64,000 bases of DNA from a bacterium (GTDB lineage: Bacteria; Krumholzibacteriota; Krumholzibacteriia; JACNKJ01), in the NCBI GenBank assembly GCA_024231955.1, contig JAAEPZ010001024.1, forward strand, positions 310,001-374,000. The letters are read 5' to 3'. The position numbers and the translations under genes were made by a program. The notes under the pieces were generated by a model. That model saw nothing but the letters and a program-made list of their open reading frames with translations, made no database searches and was not told where the DNA came from. Position 1 is the stretch's first letter, and each line of letters begins with the position of its first letter. This document shows, piece by piece, positions 9,176-16,281 of the stretch.

Positions 9176-9381
9176 TATATCTCTCCCGGATAGCCATGCC
9201 GAATGGATACCGGTCATGGCGGACATAACAGTTGAAGGCCGACAGATTATATCAGGCCTCGAATCCATGGCAAGCCCTGGTCGTTCACCAGAAGATGGAA
9301 ATGGTCGGATCGGGTTGATCCTCAGGGGGAAAGACAGATTAACCTGCGGGTAGTTACGGAGCATCACCCACTGGAGACCAG

Positions 9382-9411
9382 AAAAAAGGCCGCCCCGGTT
9401 GGAGCGGCCTT
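9382..9411 (-). terminator. Intrinsic terminator of the M42 peptidase gene
   Basis: On the minus strand a perfect hairpin AAGGCCGCTCC / GGGGCGGCCTT (arms 9401-9411 and 9386-9396, one A/C mismatch position inside, 4-nt loop) runs into TTTTTT. It lies 34 nt beyond the stop codon of the M42 gene, so it is well placed to end that transcript. Confidence 0.85.
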
Positions 9412-9444
9412 CAGGCAGGGCTGACTTTGCAGCCTAATAAAATC

Positions 9445-10485
9445 CTAGAACTTGAACATGCCCTTTTCGCAGTCCTCGATCATGGCGGCCATCAGGTCGA
9501 TGCTCGCTTCGACATCCTTGGGATGGATCATCTCGATGTGCGAGTGGACATAGCGCGTGGGCACGCTGATGCAACCGGCCGCAGCGCCGCCACCCGAACG
9601 CTCGATCGCCCCCGTATCGGTGCCGCCGGCGGGCAGGATCTCCAGCTGATGGGCGATCTCCCGCTTCTCGCAGAGCTCGCGCATGTAGTTGACCACCCGC
9701 GGGTTCGTCACGACGCTGCCGTCATAGGCTTTGATCGCCGCACCCTCGCCCATCTTCGAGATGAACTGATGCGCTTCGGTAAACGGAACGTCGCAGGCCA
9801 GGGTGACATCGAGAGCAATACCCATGTCCGGTTTGATATTCTGGGTGGCCACCGTCGCTCCGCGCAGGCCCACCTCCTCCTGGACGCTGCCGACGAGGTA
9901 GATATCCATCTTGTTGGCCTTGGCGGCACGCAGACCTTCGAGCATGACGAAAAGGCCGATCCGGTCATCGAAGCTCTTGCCGTTGAGCATGTCGCCGATC
10001 TCGATGATCTCCCGCTCGCGCGTGACTACATCACCCACGCGGACCAGCTCCTTCACCTTGTCGCCGGGCAGACCGACATCGATGAAGAAGTCCTTCAGCT
10101 TCGGGGGCTTGCCTTTGTCGGCATCGGTCATCACGTGAATGGGTTTGCTCCCCATCACGCCGATCAGATCCTTGCGGCCGTGCACGATCACGCGCTGGGC
10201 AGTCAACGTCTTGGGATCGAATCCGCCGAGGGGGATGAAGTGCATGAACCCCTTGTCGGTGATATTGCTGATCATGAAGCCGATCTCATCCATGTGACCG
10301 CTGATCATGAACTTGCCGCCCGCGGTACCTTTTTTGACACCAATCACGTTACCCAGAGAATCGATCGAGACATCGTCGCAGACGGTCTTCCATTCGCGAA
10401 CGACAAGCTCCCTTACCTTATCTTCATGACCGGGGGCTCCGGGAGCGGTGCATAGTTCTTTCAGGAGTTCAACATTGAGCGACAT
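9445..10485 (-). CDS. M42 family metallopeptidase (FrvX-like glutamyl/leucyl aminopeptidase)
   Basis: The 346-residue protein matches the M42 cobalt/zinc aminopeptidases in length and in all key motifs. SGHMDEIGF (His64 and neighbouring Asp) and SFDDRIG supply metal ligands, VQEEVG the catalytic and metal-binding Glu pair, GIALDVT a metal Asp, and VHSHIEMIHPKD the last metal His. Such enzymes form large dodecameric tetrahedral particles in the cytoplasm and trim N-terminal residues from peptides. The start ATG at 10485 follows GAGGTACTC. No signal peptide is present. It is a single-gene unit closed by a strong terminator and lies downstream of the transporter gene with a 103-nt gap. Substrate preference within the family cannot be decided. 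Confidence 0.88.
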   Translation of the reverse strand: MSLNVELLKELCTAPGAPGHEDKVRELVVREWKTVCDDVSIDSLGNVIGVKKGTAGGKFMISGHMDEIGFMISNITDKGFMHFIPLGGFDPKTLTAQRVIVHGRKDLIGVMGSKPIHVMTDADKGKPPKLKDFFIDVGLPGDKVKELVRVGDVVTREREIIEIGDMLNGKSFDDRIGLFVMLEGLRAAKANKMDIYLVGSVQEEVGLRGATVATQNIKPDMGIALDVTLACDVPFTEAHQFISKMGEGAAIKAYDGSVVTNPRVVNYMRELCEKREIAHQLEILPAGGTDTGAIERSGGGAAAGCISVPTRYVHSHIEMIHPKDVEASIDLMAAMIEDCEKGMFKF

Positions 10486-10588
10486 GAGTACCTCGATTGG
10501 GGATTTGCGGACAAGGAGTTGATGGGGATTGAGTAGCGATGAGGATCTTACCCGTTATGGGGCAAATAAAGCAAGAGGCAAGCCTGAA

Positions 10589-11500
10589 TCAACGGCGAGG
10601 GATTCCGGTCAGGATCACTCCGCCCAGGATCACCAGCCCCCCCAGGATCTCCACCCGGCCAACCTGCTCTCCAAGTAACAGCATCCCGGCCACCAGAGTG
10701 GAGAGTGGGATGAAGTAGATCGACACGGATGTCCGGTTGGCGCCCAGACGGGCAATGGCCAGCGCCCAGGCCAGATAACCGGCGAAGGTGGCGAGCAGAC
10801 TGAGGAATATCAACCAGATCCACCTCTCCAGACCCAACGCCGCCAGATGGGTCGACATGGTGGAGGGCGTGAAGGGGGTCATCGCAATCGTGCCGATCAG
10901 AATGGCGATGGCCACCAGCGGCATACTCGAGGATACCCGGGTCAGCAGCGGCCGGGCCAGCACGGAATAGAGCGCCCAACTGAGCGGAGCGCCAAGCACC
11001 AGCAGAGCTCCCGACGTGAAGCGCAGACCGGAGAGATCCCCGCGACTGACGACGATGATCACACCGATAAAGGCGACGATCTGTCCGGCCCACTGCAGGC
11101 GGGTCATCCGCTCCTGCCCGGCGATTCTGCTGAAGAGCCCCGTCCAGGCGGGCAGGCTCGCCACCAGAATCGCGGCGATGGTCGCGGCGCAATTCGTGGT
11201 GAGCGGATCCCGCATCATCATGTGGGTGCCGAAATTCAGTGTCAGATGGTAGCCCGGTACGCCGAGGAGGGCGAGCAACAGGATACGTCCGGGGTCGCTT
11301 CGGAGCAGAGCAATCACCTCGCGGCGCCGGGCGATTGCGATACCCAGCAAAGGGAGAGAGGTTATCCAGAAGCGGACGAGCATCAGCTCGAAGGGGGTCA
11401 GGACACCGAGCAGGATTTTGATCACCGGGTAGGCCACACCCCAGATCACAACCAGCAGACCAAGCACAATATAGGTGCCGAGGTTGTTGACCCGGCTCAT
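10589..11500 (-). CDS. EamA/DMT-family permease
   Basis: The protein has 303 residues with about ten hydrophobic helices arranged in two similar halves, starting with YIVLGLLVVIWGVAYPVIKI. The motif GVAYPVIK and the helix-end pattern RFWITSLPLL are typical of the first EamA repeat; the second half begins near ALLVLGAPLSWALYSVLARP. Members export amino acids or other metabolites across the inner membrane; this one has no substrate-specific signature. Its ATG overlaps the stop of the ABC-F gene by 4 nt (ATGA), which indicates translational coupling, although no functional link between the two is known. Confidence 0.85.
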   Translation of the reverse strand: MSRVNNLGTYIVLGLLVVIWGVAYPVIKILLGVLTPFELMLVRFWITSLPLLGIAIARRREVIALLRSDPGRILLLALLGVPGYHLTLNFGTHMMMRDPLTTNCAATIAAILVASLPAWTGLFSRIAGQERMTRLQWAGQIVAFIGVIIVVSRGDLSGLRFTSGALLVLGAPLSWALYSVLARPLLTRVSSSMPLVAIAILIGTIAMTPFTPSTMSTHLAALGLERWIWLIFLSLLATFAGYLAWALAIARLGANRTSVSIYFIPLSTLVAGMLLLGEQVGRVEILGGLVILGGVILTGIPRR

Positions 11501-13446
11501 GAGAGCGACTCCTGCTCCTCTATGGACTCGGCCAGCTTGGCCCAGCGCTCCTCACGTCTGGAGATGGTCTCCAGCAATTCCTGGTGACGGCAGGTGGCGG
11601 TAAGGATCTCATCCCGATCGAGTTCATGACTCCCCGCCAGCTTGGCCTCGAGTCGCTCCTTCTCGTCTGCGGCCTCGGCGATCTTCGCCTCCAGCTCCTC
11701 AATATTGCGCATCTTGCGCATCAACTTGTTCTTGCTCCACCTGATTACACCGGGTTTGCCGTCAGGCTGCGCGACTGCATCCCCTTTGGTGGGGGAGGTA
11801 AGACTGCCGGCGAAAGACCTTCGCGCCGCTTCGTTCTGGAGCTGCGACCTCTTCCAGGCGGTGAACTCGGCCCAGCGCCCGGGGTAATCGGTCACCTTGC
11901 CGTGAGCCACCTCGATCACCCGCTCCGCCAGTCGGTCGAGGAAGCTCCGATCATGACTGATTATCAAGAGGGTGCCCTCGTAGACGGAGAGGGCGTCCTC
12001 CAGCGATTGCGTGGCCGGAATATCGAGATGGTTGGTGGGCTCATCGAGAATCAGGAAATTGTGCTTCTGATAGACCAGCTTCAGCAGACTGAGCCGGTTC
12101 CGCTCGCCACCGGACAGCTGGCCGACCTTCTTGTCCAGATCGTCATCGAAAAAACCGAACCGGGCCAGTTGCCCGCGCAGCTCCCCTTCACCCATGAAGG
12201 GGTTCACGGTGCGGAACTCATCGGCCACAGTATGGGCGTCATCGACCAGGTCAAGATGTTGATCGAAGAAACCGACATCGACATCCTTGCCCGGGCGAAC
12301 GCTCCCCGAGTCGGCAGGCAGGCGACCCAGCAGAATGCGCACCAGCGTGGTTTTACCCGCGCCGTTGACACCCACCAGGCCGATCTTCTCGCCGCGGGCG
12401 ATGTGGAGATCGACATCCGAAAACAGCTTTTTGTCGCCAAAGGACTTCGCGAGCTTATCCGTGACCAGGAAGGTGTCCCCGCCACGCCGGGCCGGGGTCA
12501 GGCGGAGATGGAGAGTCTGCTCGTTGGTGGGTTTGCTGAGCCGCACCATCTTCTCAAGCTGCTTGCGGCGACTTTGGGCCTGCTTGGTTTTCTGCCCTAC
12601 GATATTGCGCCGGATGTAATCCTCTTTACGGGCGATATCCTCCTGCTGCCTCTGCCAGGCCAACAGGTCGAGACGATCGCGTTCGTGCCGCTCCCGTTCG
12701 AAGAAATCATAGTTGCCGGGATAACGGGAGAGCTTCGCATCCTTGAGATGGAACGTCACGCTGCAGAGTCGATTGAGGAAACTCCGATCATGGCTCACCA
12801 TGAGCAGCGCCGACTTCTCGCTCAGCAGGTGCCCCTCCAGCCATTCGATTGCCTGAAGATCCAGGTGGTTGGTCGGCTCATCAAGCAGGAGAAGGTCGGG
12901 TTTCTGCAACAGTGTGGCCGCCAGGGCCGCCACCCGCTGTTCACCGCCGGAGAGTTGCGTTATGGGCCGCTCAATATCCTCGGGCGAGAAACCGAGACCG
13001 GTAAGTGTCGCAGCCACGCGCTGATCGAGATCGTAGCCACCCATGGACTCGAACTCATGATGAATCTGGCCATAGTGTTGAGTGGCCTTGTCGTGCTCCG
13101 GCGTGCTGGGGGGCAGCGCCTCCATGGTGGAGAGGGCCCTCTCCATGCGGCCCTCAAGTTCGATCAGCTCTCTACATTCGCCGCGAACCGCTTCGAACAG
13201 CTTCATCTCTCCCGACAGGGCATGGTCCTGCTGCAACATGGCGATCCGCATGCGCCTGCTGCGATCGACAGTGCCGGCATCCGGCCGCATCTCCCGCATG
13301 ATGATGTTGAACAGAGTGGACTTACCCACGCCGTTTCTGCCGACAATGGCGGCCCGCTCGCCCGGTTCGAGCGACAGATCGACATTGCGGAGTATCGGCA
13401 CGCGGCCAAAGTCAAACGACACCTTGTTCATACTGAATAACGGCAT
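11497..13446 (-). CDS. ABC-F family ATPase (Uup-like)
   Basis: The 649 residues contain two complete ABC nucleotide-binding domains and no membrane segment. Walker A motifs are GRNGVGKSTLF (near residue 37) and GVNGAGKTTLV; signature motifs are LSGGEQRVAAL and LSGGERNRLSL; both are followed by the LLLDEPTNHLD/LILDEPTNHLD Walker B that defines ABC-F. The long charged linker between the domains (KQAQSRRKQLEKM) matches the P-site tRNA interaction motif. A C-terminal coiled coil of about 60 residues fits Uup-type proteins. Such proteins act on the ribosome or on DNA junctions in the cytoplasm. The start ATG is at 13446, with a second Met five codons on that could also serve. The gene is the first of a pair with the DMT permease. 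Confidence 0.87.
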   Translation of the reverse strand: MPLFSMNKVSFDFGRVPILRNVDLSLEPGERAAIVGRNGVGKSTLFNIIMREMRPDAGTVDRSRRMRIAMLQQDHALSGEMKLFEAVRGECRELIELEGRMERALSTMEALPPSTPEHDKATQHYGQIHHEFESMGGYDLDQRVAATLTGLGFSPEDIERPITQLSGGEQRVAALAATLLQKPDLLLLDEPTNHLDLQAIEWLEGHLLSEKSALLMVSHDRSFLNRLCSVTFHLKDAKLSRYPGNYDFFERERHERDRLDLLAWQRQQEDIARKEDYIRRNIVGQKTKQAQSRRKQLEKMVRLSKPTNEQTLHLRLTPARRGGDTFLVTDKLAKSFGDKKLFSDVDLHIARGEKIGLVGVNGAGKTTLVRILLGRLPADSGSVRPGKDVDVGFFDQHLDLVDDAHTVADEFRTVNPFMGEGELRGQLARFGFFDDDLDKKVGQLSGGERNRLSLLKLVYQKHNFLILDEPTNHLDIPATQSLEDALSVYEGTLLIISHDRSFLDRLAERVIEVAHGKVTDYPGRWAEFTAWKRSQLQNEAARRSFAGSLTSPTKGDAVAQPDGKPGVIRWSKNKLMRKMRNIEELEAKIAEAADEKERLEAKLAGSHELDRDEILTATCRHQELLETISRREERWAKLAESIEEQESLS

Positions 13447-13520
13447 GGCGACAATCTACTAAGAGGCCCGCGGCTTGTCATCCCGGAGGAATGGTCTTTG
13501 TCGCCGGATCGGAGCGAACC

Positions 13521-13655
13521 CTACTTGTACAGGGCCACCAACACCATCAACGGCAGCAGGGGCAGAATAATTAGCCACCAGGGAACTTCGGTCCAACGTC
13601 GACGAATCAGACCGAAAATCGACAGGCACAACAGCAGCGCTACAAAAACAATCAT
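13521..13655 (-). CDS. Small membrane protein, 44 residues
   Basis: This short gene encodes MIVFVALLLCLSIFGLIRRR followed by a Trp-rich turn (WTEVPWW) and a second hydrophobic helix (LIILPLLPLMVLVALYK). The ATG at 13655 follows GGGAG at a spacing of 8 nt. Two helices joined by a basic loop make a plausible hairpin inner-membrane miniprotein. It precedes the ABC-F gene on the same strand with a 74-nt gap. I do not recognise a family. The coding call rests on the ribosome binding site and the amphipathic layout. Confidence 0.55.
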   Translation of the reverse strand: MIVFVALLLCLSIFGLIRRRWTEVPWWLIILPLLPLMVLVALYK

Positions 13656-13994
13656 GTTCTCAGCTCCCGCATCTGACAAGAGATGTCGTGTTACAGATAT
13701 CCAAGCTCACGATCCGTCTCATCGGCCGGATCTCCCAGGACGAATCAGAGCTACTTTTTTCAAATATTTTCTTCTCGACATGACACATCCCTGTCTGACG
13801 GAAGAATATCCACCTCCCCAAAATGGTCCGCTGCAGCTTGTGGTCGGATGTGAAGTAATTCCTCCGTCTGATGCCGAATTCGCTAAATCTATCCTTGTCA
13901 GATGTCGATTTTCGAAGGACACTGCCCGGCACTTGCATTTTAGGGCTGGCGAATCCTGGACCCAAGCGTCCGCTACCTCGCCGAGGAGGACATC
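13656..13994. other. Divergent intergenic region between the 44-residue gene and pgi
   Basis: These 339 bases separate two divergent genes and should hold their promoters. The pgi side ends in GAGGAGGA just before the GTG start. Base composition is clearly more AT-rich than the genes around it (for example TTTTTTCAAATATTTTC near 13755). I found no convincing -35/-10 pair, hairpin or coding frame. Confidence 0.4.
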
Positions 13995-15365
13995 GTGTCA
14001 GAATCGATCCGCTTAGAAATATTCTCCGCTCAGGATTCACCCGGGGGCAGGGACTTTCCCGACGCCGATCAGTTGCAAAGCCTGGCGGCCAGGGCGCTGC
14101 AGGCCAGGAACACCCTCATCGACGGAACCTGTGCCGGATCGGATTTCCTGGGATGGCTCGATCTCCCGTCGCAAGCCGAGGAGTGGGTCGAGGAGATTCA
14201 GGACCTCTCCCTTGAGCTGGTCGAGAATGTGGATCACCTCGTGATCACGGGGATCGGCGGCAGCTATCTCGGCGCCAAGGCCCTGCTGCAGGTTTTCTCC
14301 AGCCCCGGTCGTTTCGGCGGCCATGTGCTGCTCAACGAATCGGGCAAGGAGCCCATCGGTCCCGAGATTCACTTCGCGGGTGAGCAATTGGGCAGCTTCG
14401 ATCTCTTCGAACTGATCCAGCGTCTTAAAAGGCAGAAGTTCGCGGTCAACGTCATCAGCAAGAGCGGTACTACTCTGGAAACCGCCATCGCCTTCCGCCT
14501 CTTGCGTGCCGAACTGCAACAGCGTCTCGGCCCACGGACCGACAAACACATCATCGCCACCACCGATCCACACAACGGCGCTCTGCGCGCCATGGCCAAT
14601 CGCAACGGCTGGCGCACCTTCCCCATTCCACCCGATGTCGGCGGGCGCTTCAGCGTATTCAGCCCAGTCGGACTGCTCCCTCTAGCCGCGGCAGGATTGC
14701 ACATCGATGCCCTCCTCGCCGGCGCCCGTCGGGCGCAAAAGGCTTTCCTGAGGGGCTCGCTTGACGCCGATGCCGCAGGCCAGGTGGATGTTCTCCTCTC
14801 CAATCCCGCCCTGCACTACGCTGCGCTGCGTCACCATTTCTTTGAAGCGGGGAAGCAGATCGAGGTGCTGGCCGGCTTCGAACCCGTGATGACGGGAATC
14901 GGCAGTTGGTGGGCTCAACTGTTCGGCGAATGTGAAGGAAAGCAGGGTAAGGGGCTCTTCCCCACCTGCGCGTCCTACACCACCGACCTGCACAGCCTGG
15001 GACAATATCTGCAAGACGGCCCGCGGCACATGATCGAAACATTCATCTCGATCGATCAACCCGATCCCGGTCCGGTCATCCCCAAGATGGACGAGGACGA
15101 CGACGGCCTGAACAGCCTCGCCGGCCGCTGCCTGTCCGATCTCAACCGCGCGGCGGAGCTGGGAACGATGACCGCTCATGATGCTGGCGGTGTGCCCGTG
15201 ATGAGGATTGTCATGGATGAGCTTGAGGAGTCCTGCCTCGGCGAGCTGCTCTACTTCTTCGAAGCCTCCGCCGCAATCAGCGCTCTGATGCTTGGCGTGA
15301 ACCCCTTCGATCAACCGGGTGTGGAGGCCTACAAGAGCGAGATGCGCAAGCAGCTCGAATCGTAG
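13995..15365 (+). CDS. pgi: Glucose-6-phosphate isomerase
   Basis: The enzyme interconverts glucose 6-phosphate and fructose 6-phosphate in the cytoplasm. Its 456 residues match the shorter Bacillus/Thermotoga-type isomerases. Visible signatures are TGIGGSYLGAKALL (phosphate binding), NVISKSGTTLETAIAF (SIS domain phosphosugar loop, the first PGI signature) and GGRFSVFSPVGLLPLAAAG (the second region). The catalytic Glu lies in GKQGKGLFP-adjacent sequence, as in the family. The GTG start is preceded by GAGGAGGA at ideal distance. The gene is a single transcription unit closed by a strong terminator. It makes a metabolic link to the 6-phosphogluconate dehydrogenase fusion nearby, but is not in the same operon. 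Confidence 0.93.
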   Translation: MSESIRLEIFSAQDSPGGRDFPDADQLQSLAARALQARNTLIDGTCAGSDFLGWLDLPSQAEEWVEEIQDLSLELVENVDHLVITGIGGSYLGAKALLQVFSSPGRFGGHVLLNESGKEPIGPEIHFAGEQLGSFDLFELIQRLKRQKFAVNVISKSGTTLETAIAFRLLRAELQQRLGPRTDKHIIATTDPHNGALRAMANRNGWRTFPIPPDVGGRFSVFSPVGLLPLAAAGLHIDALLAGARRAQKAFLRGSLDADAAGQVDVLLSNPALHYAALRHHFFEAGKQIEVLAGFEPVMTGIGSWWAQLFGECEGKQGKGLFPTCASYTTDLHSLGQYLQDGPRHMIETFISIDQPDPGPVIPKMDEDDDGLNSLAGRCLSDLNRAAELGTMTAHDAGGVPVMRIVMDELEESCLGELLYFFEASAAISALMLGVNPFDQPGVEAYKSEMRKQLES

Positions 15366-15392
15366 CGGCAGCAATCCGGCGTAACGATCTCA

Positions 15393-15423
15393 GGCGCGGA
15401 CTCCGTTCCGCGCCTTTTTATTT
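15393..15423 (+). terminator. Intrinsic terminator of pgi
   Basis: GGCGCGGA (15393-15400) pairs with TCCGCGCC (15407-15414) around a 6-nt loop and is followed by TTTTTATTTT. It starts 28 nt after the pgi stop. Confidence 0.9.
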
Positions 15424-15769
15424 TGCGCCAATCCGGTCAGCCTGACCAGACCGTTCAAGCGGCATTCTCGGCCCGAGTCATCAGAGATGTCCCCCTATTT
15501 GCATCACCAAAATAATTCTGGAGCACCTCTTCCGGGCTCTATCGCAACAGACAGGCAGTCGCTGGCGCAAGGCTGAGCAACAATGCTCCGGGATAGGGGG
15601 CAACCCCGACACACCGCTCCGACCATATAATCAACAAGCCCGACTCCACCCGGTAACCATATCTCCGACCACGCGGGATGCTCCTAAAGAATCCCCCTGC
15701 GTTGACGATACAGATATTAGTTATAAAACTGCAACAGGTGCGTCTGCCCTCTACAGGAGAGATCCGGGA
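15424..15769 (+). promoter_or_regulatory. Leader region of the hemerythrin-kinase operon
   Basis: No gene is supported in this 346-base stretch. Close to its end, TTGACG (15702) and TATAAA (15722) are present but only 14 nt apart, shorter than a standard sigma-70 promoter, so the promoter call is weak. A good ribosome binding site, AGGAGAG, precedes the hemerythrin ATG. Confidence 0.3.
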
Positions 15770-16195
15770 ATGGCTCGAATCGATAAACTGCGCAAGCAAC
15801 ACGATGAACTGATGGCCGCCATCGAGGAGATCCGAGGGCTCCTGGAGGTCGACAAGCTTATCGGCGACCCCAATCTCGTTCTGGAGAAAATGACCAGCAT
15901 GTACCGTCAGCTCATGATTCATCTGGCCATAGAGGACAAGTACTTCTATCCGGAATTGCTGAACAGCGGAGATCCACAGTTAATTGCACTTGCCGAAAAG
16001 TACATTGAGGAGATGGGAAACATCGGTGAAGCGTTCAGCGCCTACAGGAACACCTGGATTTACGGCACCGTGATCAAAGCTGACCCGCAAAAATACATAC
16101 AAGCGACAAACGAAATTTTTGAGGCCCTGAGCGAGAGAATTTCCACCGAGAATGAGGTGCTATATCCCGAATACAAGGACATGGTATCACGCTGA
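15770..16195 (+). CDS. Hemerythrin-like (HHE) protein
   Basis: The 141-residue cytoplasmic protein is a single four-helix HHE domain. The likely di-iron ligands are in KQHDELMAAIEE (His about 11), YRQLMIHLAIEDKYFYPEL (His and Glu near 50-60) and ENEVLYPEY near the C-terminus. Such domains bind oxygen or nitric oxide, or store iron. The last canonical His appears to be replaced in the C-terminal motif, so the iron site may be unusual. The stop lies 86 nt before the kinase start on the same strand with no terminator between, so the two are probably one operon and this protein may deliver or sense the gas signal for the kinase. Confidence 0.82.
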   Translation: MARIDKLRKQHDELMAAIEEIRGLLEVDKLIGDPNLVLEKMTSMYRQLMIHLAIEDKYFYPELLNSGDPQLIALAEKYIEEMGNIGEAFSAYRNTWIYGTVIKADPQKYIQATNEIFEALSERISTENEVLYPEYKDMVSR

Positions 16196-16281
16196 CCGAG
16201 ATGCATGGCTGTTTAAATGAACGATTACCGCAGCAATCAACTGCAGTCGAGATATCGCCTTCGCAGGATTCAGGACATTCG

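Noticed and set aside
9427..10455. A 342-codon plus-strand frame
   Set aside because: It is antisense to the M42 peptidase gene, which has all its metal ligands.
11584..13440. A 618-codon open frame on the plus strand
   Set aside because: It lies antisense to the ABC-F gene, which has complete ABC motifs; the plus-strand translation shows no known motif and follows from GC-rich codon use.
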